A stretch of DNA of 64,000 bases, taken from positions 124,001 to 188,000 of the forward strand of contig NZ_JAIZDA010000001.1 in NCBI RefSeq assembly GCF_020404405.1, read 5' to 3'. This document shows, piece after piece, positions 8,603 through 17,525 of the stretch (within the stretch, counting starts at the first letter, position 1; each line of letters opens with the position of its first letter). A program made the position numbers and the translations under genes. The notes beneath the pieces are model-generated. The model had not been told where the DNA came from. It made no database searches and saw only the letters and a program-made list of their open reading frames with translations. Origin of the DNA: Novosphingobium sp. FKTRR1 (GTDB taxonomy: Bacteria > Pseudomonadota > Alphaproteobacteria > Sphingomonadales > Sphingomonadaceae).

Positions 8603-9594
8603 CCGCGCTGCCCGACGTCGCCGAACTGCCGCTGCACGAGGACGAGGCTGAGGCCGCTTTTGGCGCGATCCTCGATGGCAAAGTCGCGGATGATGCCGTT
8701 GCATCGTTTCTTGTGGCGCTGTCCGATCGGGGCGAGACCTCTGCCGAAATCGCCGGAGCGGCGCGAGCGATGCGCGCGCGATTGATTCCGGTATCAGCCC
8801 CGGCCAACGCCATCGACGTCTGCGGCACCGGCGGTGACGGCTTCCACACGCTCAACGTATCGACCGCGGTCAGCCTCGTCGTCGCGGCCTGCGGTGTGCC
8901 GGTGGCCAAGCACGGCAATCGGGCGGCAAGCTCGAAGGCGGGTGCCGCCGACACCCTCGAAGCACTGGGTCTCAACCTCGACCGCGCCGCGCAGACCGCC
9001 GAGCAGACGCTGCACGATCTGGGTATAGGCTTCCTGTTTGCCGGCCTGCATCACCCGGCGATGGGCCGGATCATGCCGATCCGCAAGGCGCTGGGCCGCC
9101 GCACGATCTTCAACCTGATGGGGCCGCTGGCCAATCCTGCGGGTGTTCGGCGGCAACTCGTCGGCATCGCCCGCCCGGCTTATGTCCCGATCTATGCAGA
9201 TGCATTGCTCCGCCTCGGTTCGGACCACGCCATGGTCGTGTCGGGCGATGAGGGGTTGGACGAACTGAGCCTCGCCGGGGGCAACGAACTGGCCGAGATC
9301 AAGGTCGACCATCTGGCCATGCGCCGCGTCGCGCCCGGCGATGCCGGCCTGCCGACCGCACCGGTCGACGCTTTGCGCGGAGGCGACGCCGCCTACAATG
9401 CCGCCGCCCTGCGCGCGCTCTTGCAAGGCCAGCGCGGCCCCTACCGCGATGCGGTGTTGTTCAACGCCGCTGCCGCACTGATCGTGGCGGGCGAAGTCGA
9501 TGACTGGCACGCAGGCGTGGATGAAGCTGCAGAAGCGCTCGACAAAGGGTTGGCCAATACCTTGCTCGATTGCTGGATCGCGGCCTTGCGCTGA
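8599..9594 (+). CDS. trpD: Anthranilate phosphoribosyltransferase
   Basis: A 331-residue enzyme that joins anthranilate to phosphoribosyl pyrophosphate in the second step of tryptophan synthesis. Visible signatures are the PRPP-binding loop [15 protein letters not shown] (about residue 74) and [15 protein letters not shown], plus the [15 protein letters not shown] segment. The start ATG at 8599 overlaps the trpG stop by 4 bases; the long upstream reading frame extension lies entirely inside trpG and is not used. The length is normal for the family. Confidence 0.97.
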   Translation: MTALPDVAELPLHEDEAEAAFGAILDGKVADDAVASFLVALSDRGETSAEIAGAARAMRARLIPVSAPANAIDVCGTGGDGFHTLNVSTAVSLVVAACGVPVAKHGNRAASSKAGAADTLEALGLNLDRAAQTAEQTLHDLGIGFLFAGLHHPAMGRIMPIRKALGRRTIFNLMGPLANPAGVRRQLVGIARPAYVPIYADALLRLGSDHAMVVSGDEGLDELSLAGGNELAEIKVDHLAMRRVAPGDAGLPTAPVDALRGGDAAYNAAALRALLQGQRGPYRDAVLFNAAAALIVAGEVDDWHAGVDEAAEALDKGLANTLLDCWIAALR

Positions 9595-9662
9595 AGCCTG
9601 TGAGGCACACGCACGCCTAGCCTCTCGACAAACCCCAACGCCAAAGGCATGCGGGCACCACG

Positions 9663-10451
9663 ATGACCGACAAACTCACCCAAATCTGCGCGACCAAGCG
9701 CATTGAAGTCGCCGCGCGCAAGGCCGCCACCAGCCTCGCCGATCTGGCCGCGCAGGCCGCCGCGCAATCTGGCCCTCGCGGGTTCGAGGCCGCTTTGCGC
9801 GCGCGTGCGGCCACCGGCTATGCGCTGATCGCCGAGATCAAGAAGGCATCGCCATCCAAGGGCCTGATCCGCGCCGACTTTCAACCGGCCGAACATGCGC
9901 TCGCCTACGAGCGCGGTGGCGCTGCCTGCCTGTCGGTGCTGACCGATGCGCCGTACTTTCAGGGGCACGAGGACTATCTCGTTGCCGCGCGCGCGGCCTG
10001 CACTCTGCCGGTGATCCGCAAGGATTTCATGGTCGATCCCTGGCAATGCGCCGAAGCGCGCGCATTCGGGGCCGACGCCATCCTGATCATCGTGGCCGCG
10101 CTGGATGACGTCGCGATGGCCGAGATCGAGGCTGCGGCGCGCGATCAGGGCATGGACGTGCTGGTCGAAGTACACAACGAGGCGGAAATGGAACGCGCCG
10201 CGCGGCTGCAGTCCCGGCTGATCGGGGTCAACAACCGCGATCTCAAGCGGTTCGTGACCGATATCGCCACGACCGAACGACTCGCGCCCCTCGCGCCCAA
10301 AGGCACCTTGCTGGTCAGCGAGAGCGGCATCAACAGCCGTGCCGATCTGGAACGGTTGTCCCATTGCGGGGCGCGCACCTTCCTTGTTGGTGAAAGCCTG
10401 ATGAGGCAAATCGACGTTGAAGCCGCAACGCGGGCGCTTATTCAAGGTTAA
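9663..10451 (+). CDS. trpC: Indole-3-glycerol phosphate synthase
   Basis: A 262-residue TIM barrel that closes the indole ring of tryptophan from carboxyphenylaminodeoxyribulose phosphate. Family signatures: [18 protein letters not shown] near residue 56, [41 protein letters not shown] and the C-terminal phosphate site [11 protein letters not shown]. The protein is monofunctional, with no TrpF fused to it. It lies 68 bases downstream of trpD. In related genomes moaC usually follows directly, whereas here three other genes intervene. Confidence 0.97.
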   Translation: MTDKLTQICATKRIEVAARKAATSLADLAAQAAAQSGPRGFEAALRARAATGYALIAEIKKASPSKGLIRADFQPAEHALAYERGGAACLSVLTDAPYFQGHEDYLVAARAACTLPVIRKDFMVDPWQCAEARAFGADAILIIVAALDDVAMAEIEAAARDQGMDVLVEVHNEAEMERAARLQSRLIGVNNRDLKRFVTDIATTERLAPLAPKGTLLVSESGINSRADLERLSHCGARTFLVGESLMRQIDVEAATRALIQG

Positions 10452-10507
10452 CAGCGTTGACAGTCGTTTGCGCTCCAAGTCACACCGGTTGTGGCTTGGA
10501 GGCGCAT

Positions 10508-11209
10508 GTGTCCGTTACGACCGCATATCAGGATGGAGTGCTGGTGCTGACGCTGCTGCGTCCACCCGGTAATGCGCTCGATCTGGATGCAGTGCTGCTG
10601 CTGGAGCGCTATTTCGATCTGGCCATCCATTCTCCTCCCGAACGCGGCATGGTCATTACCGGCATCGGCGAAACGTTCTGCGCCGGGGTCGATCCCGCCC
10701 TGTTTGCAAGCCATGGCCGCGATCTGCGCGGAGAACTGGTGCGCGCCATCACCCGAATGACTGCGCGGCTGCTGGCCATTCCGGTGCCTGTGGTGGCGGC
10801 CATCAACGGCACGGCCACGGGTACAGGCTTCGTTCTGGCGCTGGGTTCGGACTATCGCCTGCTGACCGACGCTCCCGGAGCGCGCTTCGGCATGAACGGC
10901 GCGCTGACCGGTGAGCCGCTGGCCGCTGGCCTGCTCGACATCCTGAAGGCAGAGCTTGGTCCCGGCCTTGCCCGGCGCCTGACCCTGACCAGCACCCTGC
11001 TCGACGCGAACACGATGCTCGACTTGCGCATCGCCGATGAAGCCTGTCCGTCAGATGTGCTGCTGTCCCGCGCGGTCGACAAGGCGGCGGTGATGGCGGA
11101 ACAACCCGGCTTCCGCACGGTCAAACGGCAGGTCCGGGGCGACCTTGCCTGTAGCGTGCAGGACCGTGCGGACAACGGCAATGATCCGTTCCTGCTGGCG
11201 TTTGGTTGA
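10508..11209 (+). CDS. Crotonase-fold (enoyl-CoA hydratase/isomerase family) protein
   Basis: A 233-residue crotonase-family protein. GTG at 10508 was chosen because GGAGG lies 5 bases upstream; the TTG 51 bases earlier lacks a ribosome site. Recognisable segments are LRPPGNALDLDAV, GMVITGIGETFCAGVDPALF (first oxyanion-hole region) and AAINGTATGTGFVLALGSDYRL (second oxyanion-hole region). The region where enoyl-CoA hydratases carry their second catalytic Glu reads FGMNGALTGEPLAAG. An obvious Glu-Val-Lys/Leu-Gly motif is not seen, so activity as a hydratase is doubtful; it may be an isomerase-like, hydrolase-like or non-catalytic member. It follows trpC by 56 bases and may be read through from the trp operon. 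Confidence 0.85.
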   Translation: MSVTTAYQDGVLVLTLLRPPGNALDLDAVLLLERYFDLAIHSPPERGMVITGIGETFCAGVDPALFASHGRDLRGELVRAITRMTARLLAIPVPVVAAINGTATGTGFVLALGSDYRLLTDAPGARFGMNGALTGEPLAAGLLDILKAELGPGLARRLTLTSTLLDANTMLDLRIADEACPSDVLLSRAVDKAAVMAEQPGFRTVKRQVRGDLACSVQDRADNGNDPFLLAFG

Positions 11210-11415
11210 ACATTTGGGCGAGCCCCGGCGGGTTGTTGACACGCTTGCCTGACGCAGCGCCGAACCGGGCCGATGACAAAACCGCAAGGCGCAATACGCA
11301 ATTGATGCCGTAGCGACCGCAGTTTCGCTTCAAGCCGTCAGCGCGAACCGCTAATGTCGTTCGCGTCGGCAATGGTTGCCGACCTTGCGAGATCCCATTG
11401 AGGATGTCCTTTCCC

Positions 11416-13413
11416 ATGTCAGACTTGTTGGTTTGGGGCGCCGGTGCCGGTGTGGCAGCGGTGCTTGTGCTGCTGTTGATCGTGCTTTCCGGCATGATCC
11501 GTTATGTCGGCAACAGCCGCGTCGCCATTGTCGAGAAACTGTGGAGCGGCGGTGGTTCGATCGCTGGCGGCCTGATCGCACTGGGCGGCGAAGCGGGTTT
11601 CCAGCCCGAAGTGCTGCGCGGCGGCTTCCACTTTTTCTTTCCCTTTCAGTACCGCATCCACCCCCAGCCGCTGGTCACCATTCCGCAGGGTCAGGTCGGC
11701 TATGTCTTCGCGCGCGACGGCGCCGCGCTGGAACCCACCCAGACGCTGGCCAGCAATGCCCGTACCGCCGAGTTTCTCGATGTGCGCAGCTTCCTGACCA
11801 ACGGCGGGCAAAAGGGGCCTCAGCGCGCGATCCTGCGTGAAGGTACCTACGCCATCAATCTGGCGCAGTTCGTGATCATCACGCGCGACCAGATCCACGG
11901 CCTGATGCTGGAACGCAACGACGCCGCGCTGTTTCAGCAGACCCACGACCTGATCGCCGGGCGTTCGGGCTTCGAAGCGGTGGTCATCAAAAACGCCGAT
12001 GACATGATCGGCATCGTTACCGTTCACGATGGCCCGGCGCTGACCGCCGACCACATCATCGCCCCCGAAGTTGGCACCGAGCAGGCGGACGCCGCCACCT
12101 TCCACAACTCGTTCCAGGACCCCGAGAAGTTCATCGCGGCTGGCGGCCGTCGTGGGCGGCAGTTGCAGGTGCTGGTCGAAGGCAGCTATTTCATCAACCG
12201 CCTGTTCGCCACGATCGAGATGGTCGCCAAGACCGTGATCGAGGTCGGCAATGTCGGCGTGGTGATCAGCTACACCGGCACCGATACCGCCGACATGTCA
12301 GGCGACGATTACCGCCACGGCGAGCTGGTTGCCCGAGGATCACGCGGCGTGTGGAGCGAACCGCTGCTGCCCGGCAAATATGCGTTCAACACTTATGCGG
12401 GCAAGATCCTGATCGTTCCGACCACCAACTTCATCCTGAAGTGGGAGGAGGAGGCCGTCGGCACCCATCGGTATGACGAGAACCTCGCCGAAGTCTCGCT
12501 GATCACGCGCGATGCGTTCGAACCGACTCTGCCGCTGTCGGTCGTGGTCCACATCGATTACCGCAAGGCGCCGCTGGTGGTGCAGCGCTTTGGCGACATC
12601 AAGAAACTGGTCGAACAGACGCTCGATCCGATGGTCTCGGCCTATTTCAAGAACGTCGCCCAGAAAAAGACGCTGATCGAACTGTTGCAGGAGCGCGCCG
12701 ACATTCAGCAGATTGCGGGCGAGCAGATGCGCGAACGCTTTGTCGCCTACAATCTGGAACTGCAAGAAGTGCTGATCGGCACCCCGCGCGCCTCGGGCAG
12801 CAATGATCAGATCGAGAAAGTGCTGCAGCAGTTGCGCGAACGTCAGGTCGCCGAGGAGCGGGTGACCACATACGAAAAGCAGCGCATTGCTGCCGAAGGC
12901 GAACGCACCCTGCGCGAGGCCGAAGCGCGCGCCAACCAGCAAACCGCGATCACCCAATCCGAACTGTCGATCACCGTGCGCGAGAACGAGGGCAAGGCCC
13001 AGCTCAAGCTGGCGACGCAACAGGCCGAACAGACCCGCACTCTGGCCAAGGCCGAAGCGGACCGCGCACGCATCGTCGGTGAAGGTGAAGCCGCGCGGAT
13101 GGTGGCACTGGCCAGCGCCGATGCCGAACGCATCACCAAGACCGGCCTTGCCACCGCCGAGACGATCGAACGGCAGGCAGAAGCTTCCGGCGGCGCCCGC
13201 TATCAGTTGACCCGTCAGGTGGTCGAACGTCTGGCCGAAGCGCTGGAAAAGTCGGGGGTGGACATCGTCCCGCGTATCCAGATCAGCGGCGGCGGTGCGG
13301 GCGACGGCAACGGTGCCGGTGGCCCGCTGCAAGGCCTGTTGGCGCTGCTCTTGTCGGAAAAGGGCGAAGCACTGCTGAACAAGGATGATGGCGCGGCCAC
13401 ACAGTCACGCTGA
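11416..13413 (+). CDS. Flotillin-family (SPFH/band 7) membrane scaffold protein
   Basis: A 665-residue flotillin-like protein. One N-terminal membrane helix (about residues 3-27) is followed by an SPFH/band 7 domain. From about residue 460 there is a long charged Glu/Ala/Gln-rich coiled coil with repeats such as REAEARANQQ and AEADRARIVGEGEAARM. The C-terminus is Gly-rich then hydrophobic (GGPLQGLLALLL). Bacterial flotillins oligomerise at the inner membrane and organise functional membrane microdomains. ATG at 11416 is preferred over 11404 because GAGGA (11400-11404) is then at usable distance. No NfeD partner gene is adjacent. A 206-bp gap upstream suggests its own promoter, but no clear consensus was found. 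Confidence 0.88.
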   Translation: MSDLLVWGAGAGVAAVLVLLLIVLSGMIRYVGNSRVAIVEKLWSGGGSIAGGLIALGGEAGFQPEVLRGGFHFFFPFQYRIHPQPLVTIPQGQVGYVFARDGAALEPTQTLASNARTAEFLDVRSFLTNGGQKGPQRAILREGTYAINLAQFVIITRDQIHGLMLERNDAALFQQTHDLIAGRSGFEAVVIKNADDMIGIVTVHDGPALTADHIIAPEVGTEQADAATFHNSFQDPEKFIAAGGRRGRQLQVLVEGSYFINRLFATIEMVAKTVIEVGNVGVVISYTGTDTADMSGDDYRHGELVARGSRGVWSEPLLPGKYAFNTYAGKILIVPTTNFILKWEEEAVGTHRYDENLAEVSLITRDAFEPTLPLSVVVHIDYRKAPLVVQRFGDIKKLVEQTLDPMVSAYFKNVAQKKTLIELLQERADIQQIAGEQMRERFVAYNLELQEVLIGTPRASGSNDQIEKVLQQLRERQVAEERVTTYEKQRIAAEGERTLREAEARANQQTAITQSELSITVRENEGKAQLKLATQQAEQTRTLAKAEADRARIVGEGEAARMVALASADAERITKTGLATAETIERQAEASGGARYQLTRQVVERLAEALEKSGVDIVPRIQISGGGAGDGNGAGGPLQGLLALLLSEKGEALLNKDDGAATQSR

Positions 13414-13417
13414 ACTA

Positions 13418-13452
13418 TGCCCCGGACGTGGCCGCAGGCTGCGTCCGGGGCA
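13418..13452. terminator. Bidirectional terminator hairpin between flotillin and cupin genes
   Basis: A perfect 11-bp inverted repeat (TGCCCCGGACG at 13418-13428, complement at 13442-13452) with a 13-base loop lies 4 bases after the flotillin stop and 24 bases beyond the convergent cupin gene's stop. There is no U-tract. Confidence 0.6.
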
Positions 13453-13476
13453 CATGATCCGGTTGAAACGGACCCG

Positions 13477-13977
13477 TCAGTGCACCGGCGTTCCGGCTGA
13501 TACGGGCTGCGACCCGTCGAGATAGGCCGTCGACCATGGGCCGGTTGCCGTGCCGATGATCACGGTATCGACATGCGACCCGTCGAAGTGAACCATGTTG
13601 GCCGGCACGATCACGTAGCTTCCGGCCGGATAGGCGTGCAAGGCAGCCGGATCGAACCTGTCGCCAAACCCGATTTCCAGCACCCCTTTGGCCACGAACA
13701 CGCGGGCTGTCGCGCTATGCCGATGCGGCGCGTCGAACACCCCGGCCGGGATCGAGAACGCATAGGAAAACGGGGCGTTACCAGTGCCTCTATCCCCTTC
13801 GAGCAGGGCATAGCGGGTTCCGTTGGCGGCCTTTGTCTGCCAGGCGATGGCGTCGAGAGTCCAGGCTGCGGGTTGCTCCGTCAGGTCGGCATGGGCGTTG
13901 GCGTTGGCGTTGCTGGCCAGACCGGCCAACAGGACCAAGGCGACCCCGGCAACAAATGCTGTGCTGCGTGATGGCAT
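13477..13977 (-). CDS. Exported cupin-domain protein
   Basis: A 166-residue protein with a Sec signal peptide (about residues 1-27, LVLLAGLASNANANA-HA). A single-domain beta-barrel cupin follows. It has the first cupin motif near APHRHSATARVFVAKGVLEIGF (His pair as metal ligands) and a second around YVIVPANMVHFDG (His). The likely location is the periplasm with a bound divalent metal. ATG at 13977 has a strong ribosome site GAAGGAG. It is convergent with the flotillin gene and divergent from moaC. The substrate cannot be told; it may be a sensor or a small-molecule-binding protein rather than an enzyme. Confidence 0.75.
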   Translation of the reverse strand: MPSRSTAFVAGVALVLLAGLASNANANAHADLTEQPAAWTLDAIAWQTKAANGTRYALLEGDRGTGNAPFSYAFSIPAGVFDAPHRHSATARVFVAKGVLEIGFGDRFDPAALHAYPAGSYVIVPANMVHFDGSHVDTVIIGTATGPWSTAYLDGSQPVSAGTPVH

Positions 13978-14127
13978 GCGTGAACTCCTTCGCCACGCAC
14001 TTTGGCGTCGCTCCGCACACGTTGCGTCCCGCTTGTTGCGCCCAAAGGCGGTTTTCGTGCCTTTACGCCCCGGTCAGTGGAAACCAGCCCCCTGTGCAGC
14101 CCGGTTCGGCTCTGACATGACGGCGCG

Positions 14128-14613
14128 ATGACAGGGTTGACCCATCTTGATTCGCAGGGCCATGCGCGCATGGTCGATGTCGGCGGAAAGCCGCAGACGC
14201 AACGCCTTGCGGTGGCACGTGGCGCGATCCGCATGAGCGCACAGGCGCTGGCCGCGATCCGCGACGGCACCGTGCCAAAGGGCGACGTGCTCGCAACCGC
14301 ACGCATTGCGGGTATCATGGCCGCCAAACGGACCGGCGACCTGATCCCGCTGTGCCATCCGCTGGCGCTCGACAGCGTGACGGTCGATTTCAGGCTTACC
14401 GAGACCGGTGTCGAAGTGACCGCAAGCGCCTCGCTGACCGGGCGTACCGGCGTCGAAATGGAGGCGCTTACCGCCGCCTCGCTGGCACTGCTGACAATCT
14501 ACGACATGGCCAAGGCGGTGGACAAGGGTATGATCATCGAACACGTCCGCCTGATCGAAAAGCGCGGCGGCAAATCGGGCGACTGGTTCGCGGTTGACCA
14601 GACCGGGGGCTGA
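14128..14613 (+). CDS. moaC: Cyclic pyranopterin monophosphate synthase
   Basis: A 161-residue enzyme of molybdenum cofactor synthesis. It converts the MoaA product into cyclic pyranopterin monophosphate. Signatures: start [21 protein letters not shown], the catalytic region [43 protein letters not shown] and the C-terminal [14 protein letters not shown], which carries the conserved active-site Lys. It is tightly followed by moeA (one base between stop and start), so the pair forms a cofactor operon running toward lexA. Confidence 0.97.
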   Translation: MTGLTHLDSQGHARMVDVGGKPQTQRLAVARGAIRMSAQALAAIRDGTVPKGDVLATARIAGIMAAKRTGDLIPLCHPLALDSVTVDFRLTETGVEVTASASLTGRTGVEMEALTAASLALLTIYDMAKAVDKGMIIEHVRLIEKRGGKSGDWFAVDQTGG

Positions 14614-14614
14614 C

Positions 14615-15841
14615 GTGGCGACCGATCCGGCTGTTCTCAAGGCTGCGCACACCCCGCCGCTGTCGCTGCCTGAGGCGCAGGCAAGGTTGCTTGCGCTTGC
14701 CCCTTTGGTGCCGACCGAGCAGCGTCCAGTCGATGACTGCCGGGGCTATTACCTCTGCCACGATCTGACGGCGCGGCGCACCCAGCCCGCCGCGCCGCTT
14801 TCTGCTATGGATGGCTTTGCCTTGCGCTCTGGCGATCTACCGGGGCCATGGTGCATCGTCGGCGAGAGCGCCGCCGGACGCCCCTTTGATCGATCGCTTG
14901 GCACCGGCGAAGCGGTTCGTATCAGCACAGGCGCGGTCGTCCCGCCCGATGCGGACATGGTGCTGATCAAGGAAGACGCGACCGTTGAGGGTGTCCGCGT
15001 CCACCTGACCGGGATGGCTCCCGACCCGACCGAGCGCCATATCCGCCCGCGCGGCATGGATTTTGGACAACACAAATTGCTGTTGTCGGCCGGAACGCGG
15101 CTAGGCCCCGCACAGATCGCGCTAGCCATTGCAGCAGGCCATGAGACGTTGACGGTGCGCCGCGCCCTCGATCTGGTCGTAATCGACAGCGGAGACGAAC
15201 TCGCCGTACCGGGAACGTCGCTCCTTCCGCATCAGATCCCGGCCAGCAATGGCCCGATGCTGGCAGCCATGGCCGCTTCGCAACCCGTCCGAATCCGCCG
15301 CATCGGCCCTGTGCCCGACCGCCTCGACGCGCTGACGGATGCCTTCGCGCAAGCGGCCGGCGCGGATCTAATCGTCACCAGTGGCGGAGCCTCGGTCGGT
15401 GACCACGACTTGCTGCGCCCCGCCCTCGAAGCTGCAGGCGCGACCATCGATTTCTGGCGGGTCGGCATAAAGCCTGGCAAACCTTTGATGGTGGCACGGC
15501 GGGGTGCGCAATTGATCCTCGGGCTTCCTGGTAACCCGGCGGCGTCGTTCGTCACGGGTTTCCTGTTCATGCTGCCGCTCATGCGTGCAAGTCTCGGCGC
15601 TGCTGAGCCGCTTCCCCGGACGACCACCGCGCTATTGGCAGAGCCGATGACTGCGGGTGGAAGCCGTCAGGAGTTCTTGCGCGCCCACTGGGACGGCAGG
15701 CTGGTGACGCTGGATTCCTTGCAGGACTCGGGCGCGCTGGGGCCGCTTGCCCGCGCCAACGCGCTGGTCGTGCGCGATGCGCGCTCACCCGCTGTCCCCG
15801 CTGGCGGGGAAGTGCCGGTTTATTTGCTCGATTTCGGCTGA
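14615..15841 (+). CDS. moeA: Molybdopterin molybdenumtransferase
   Basis: A 408-residue MoeA that inserts molybdate into adenylated molybdopterin, the last step of cofactor synthesis. Visible parts: the N-terminal MoeA_N domain (LPLxxAQARLL...DLTARRTQPAAPLSAMDGFA), the MoCF-binding domain with TSGGASVGDHDLL, KPGKPLMVARRG and LGLPGNPAASFVTGFLFMLP, then the C-terminal domain IV. GTG at 14615, one base after the moaC stop with GGGGG about 6 bases upstream, was chosen over in-frame starts lying inside moaC. Confidence 0.96.
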   Translation: MATDPAVLKAAHTPPLSLPEAQARLLALAPLVPTEQRPVDDCRGYYLCHDLTARRTQPAAPLSAMDGFALRSGDLPGPWCIVGESAAGRPFDRSLGTGEAVRISTGAVVPPDADMVLIKEDATVEGVRVHLTGMAPDPTERHIRPRGMDFGQHKLLLSAGTRLGPAQIALAIAAGHETLTVRRALDLVVIDSGDELAVPGTSLLPHQIPASNGPMLAAMAASQPVRIRRIGPVPDRLDALTDAFAQAAGADLIVTSGGASVGDHDLLRPALEAAGATIDFWRVGIKPGKPLMVARRGAQLILGLPGNPAASFVTGFLFMLPLMRASLGAAEPLPRTTTALLAEPMTAGGSRQEFLRAHWDGRLVTLDSLQDSGALGPLARANALVVRDARSPAVPAGGEVPVYLLDFG

Positions 15842-15869
15842 ATCGCGGGGGTTTGCGCGGCAGAAGCGC

Positions 15870-15912
15870 TTGACGTGTTCCATTTGGTTACCTATTCGTT
15901 CCGCATTCGTTC
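15870..15912 (+). promoter_or_regulatory. lexA promoter with overlapping LexA operator
   Basis: TTGACG (15870-15875), a 17-base spacer and TATTCG (15893-15898) form a good sigma-70-type promoter. An exact alphaproteobacterial LexA box, GTTC-N7-GTTC, occupies 15898-15912. It covers the end of the -10 and the expected start of transcription near 15905, the arrangement expected for autorepression of lexA. Confidence 0.85.
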
Positions 15913-15930
15913 ACTACGGGAGTGCCCGCA

Positions 15931-16644
15931 ATGCTGACGCGTAAGCAGCACGAACTGCTGACCTTCATCCAGCTACGTCTTGAGGAATCGGGCATCTCGC
16001 CTTCGTTCGAGGAAATGAAGGAGGCGCTGGATCTCAAATCCAAATCGGGTGTGCATCGCCTGATTTCGGCGCTTGAGGAGCGCGGATTTATCCGCCGTTT
16101 GCCCAACCGCGCCCGCGCGCTCGAAGTGATACGCGAGCCTGAGACAAGTGTCACGCGCAAGCCCAAGAGCAATCCGCTGCCCGCCGCTGTGAATGACGCT
16201 GCGTCGAGCGCGTCAGTGGTGTTGGGCGGAAAGACCTCCAAGCCTGCGGCTCCCGCCAACGACGTGATTGAATTGCCGCTGCACGGGCGCATTGCCGCCG
16301 GCGCGCCGATCGAAGCGTTGGAAGGGGCGTCCACGCTGCCGGTTCCGGCCGCCTTGCTTGGCGCTGGCGAACATTACGCGCTGGAAGTGTCCGGCGACTC
16401 CATGGTCGAGGCTGGCATCCTCGATGGCGATTATGCGTTGGTGCGCCGTACCGACACCGCGCGCGATGGCGAAATCGTGGTTGCACTGGTGCGCGGCGAA
16501 GAAGCCACACTCAAATACCTGCGCCGCGAAAAGGGCATGATCCGGCTCGATCCCGCCAATGCCGCCTATGATCCGCAGTTCTACCGGTCTGACGAAGTGC
16601 AGGTCCAGGGCAAACTGGCGGGCTTGCTGCGGCGGTATCACTGA
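15931..16644 (+). CDS. lexA: LexA repressor (SOS regulator)
   Basis: A 237-residue SOS repressor. The N-terminal winged-helix DNA-binding domain begins [14 protein letters not shown], with recognition helix region [21 protein letters not shown] linker of about 40 residues, rich in Ala/Pro/Ser, is longer than in Escherichia coli, as usual in alphaproteobacteria. In the C-terminal autoprotease the cleavage site Ala123-Gly124 (GRIAAGAP), nucleophile Ser157 (SGDSMVEAG) and Lys195 (EATLKYL) are all present. ATG at 15931 has GGGAG upstream. It represses itself and, judging by the matching operator, the imuA-imuB-dnaE2 cassette at 35.6 kb. Confidence 0.98.
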   Translation: MLTRKQHELLTFIQLRLEESGISPSFEEMKEALDLKSKSGVHRLISALEERGFIRRLPNRARALEVIREPETSVTRKPKSNPLPAAVNDAASSASVVLGGKTSKPAAPANDVIELPLHGRIAAGAPIEALEGASTLPVPAALLGAGEHYALEVSGDSMVEAGILDGDYALVRRTDTARDGEIVVALVRGEEATLKYLRREKGMIRLDPANAAYDPQFYRSDEVQVQGKLAGLLRRYH

Positions 16645-16894
16645 ACGAGCCCGTGTTGAATGAGCCATTGCTGCTTGGGACCGCACGTATGGGATTGGCG
16701 CTGATATGGCCGCACGACTGACGGCTGGAATCGGCAGCGGCATGGTTGGTTTATCTGCTGCCAGTACCCGCTCGGGAACAGTTTGACGGCAAGGGAATGG
16801 CGTACGCATGCCCGAACCTTGGCCCGAACCTTGGCCCGAACTTCGGCTCAAGCCTCGGCAAGACTGTCATGCCCGGTCACCAGTCGGCCTTTGA
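16645..16894. other. Gene-free stretch after lexA
   Basis: No supportable gene or structured RNA. The only evident structure is a short 12-bp tandem repeat at 16811-16858, listed separately. Minus-strand open frames here are extensions of frames antisense to lexA. Confidence 0.6.
16811..16858. repeat. 12-bp tandem repeat, four units
   Basis: Two exact copies of CCCGAACCTTGG (16811-16822, 16823-16834) are followed by two diverged copies (CCCGAACTTCGG at 16835-16846, CTCAAGCCTCGG at 16847-16858). The array lies in non-coding DNA 36 bases left of the MITE target duplication. It may be a slippage product; no function is proposed. Confidence 0.8.
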
Positions 16895-17164
16895 CTAGGT
16901 CGTAAACTCATAAATCGCGCCATCGAGGCACCCGAACGGCGAAGATATCGGACGGAAGCGACCGCCGGGAAGGCTGGTTGCCTTTCCAAGGTTGCTTCCG
17001 TTCGAGATCGAAGCCGTTCGGGTGTCCCTTCGGGATTTGACCAAAACGGCCTATTGCAGCGTCGGAAAGGCTTGAGATATCGATATATCCCTGCGCCTTC
17101 CCTCCTTGCACTGAGCCGTTTTGCTTCAAACCTCGATGGCGCGATTTATGAGTTTACGACCTAG
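16895..17164. mobile_element. MITE with perfect 30-bp terminal inverted repeats and CTAG flanks
   Basis: Positions 16899-16928 and 17131-17160 are exact reverse complements over 30 bases (beginning GTCGTAAACTCATAAATC). They bound a 262-bp element that is flanked on both sides by CTAG (16895-16898, 17161-17164), a candidate 4-bp target duplication. Equally, the element may be one base longer at each end with a TA duplication inside CTAG. Both patterns fit IS5- or IS630-type transposons. The interior has a long imperfect hairpin (arms CACCCGAACGGC at 16929-16940 and its complement at 17013-17024) and no transposase-length gene. It would need a transposase supplied in trans. Confidence 0.85.
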
Positions 17165-17233
17165 TGATCGGGTTCACCCGCCGACTTGGCTACGGCTAGG
17201 CTGCATGGGATGCTGATGGCTGGGTTTTGTTCG

Positions 17234-17525
17234 AGGCGGCGTGGACAATTCCCGCGTGACCACGGTTGCCCTGTAGGGGGCCCCAGTGAGGCGCGAAGCC
17301 GCTGGGAAATTGGCCCTCTTTCAAGGCTGAGCAACGCTGCTGGGGCCCCTTACATGGCAACCCCGCAGGGGCCGGTTACAGAGCAACCCCGCAGGGGCTG
17401 GGCCAAAAGCCGCCACTTCCGCGTCGGTTCAGCTCGGAACCCGGCATAAGCCTTCACCTCACCTGCTCGAATTGAAGGCTTTTGACTCCCAGCCGTGGCC
17501 TCGTGCAATTTTGTCCACGCCGCCT
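17234..17525. mobile_element. Second MITE-like element with inverted ends
   Basis: AGGCGGCGTGGACAA (17234-17248) and its exact complement (17511-17525) bound a 292-bp stretch. The inverted similarity continues imperfectly inward to CCACGG/CCGTGG (about 32 bases in all). The interior carries a 10-bp inverted repeat GGGGCCCCAG/CTGGGGCCCC, a 16-bp direct repeat GCAACCCCGCAGGGGC at 17357-17372 and 17383-17398, and a hairpin AGCCTTCA/TGAAGGCT (17449-17456, 17473-17480). No gene of convincing character is inside and no clear target duplication is visible, so it may be older than the neighbouring MITE. Confidence 0.6.

Noticed and set aside
7004..8704. Minus-strand open frame of about 566 codons opposite trpE-trpG
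   Set aside because: It runs antisense to two certain genes, with unnatural composition and no ribosome site.
16908..17129. 73-codon minus-strand open frame inside the MITE, possibly a transposase remnant
   Set aside because: Too short and shows no DDE-type or helix-turn-helix signature; the MITE hairpin explains the sequence.
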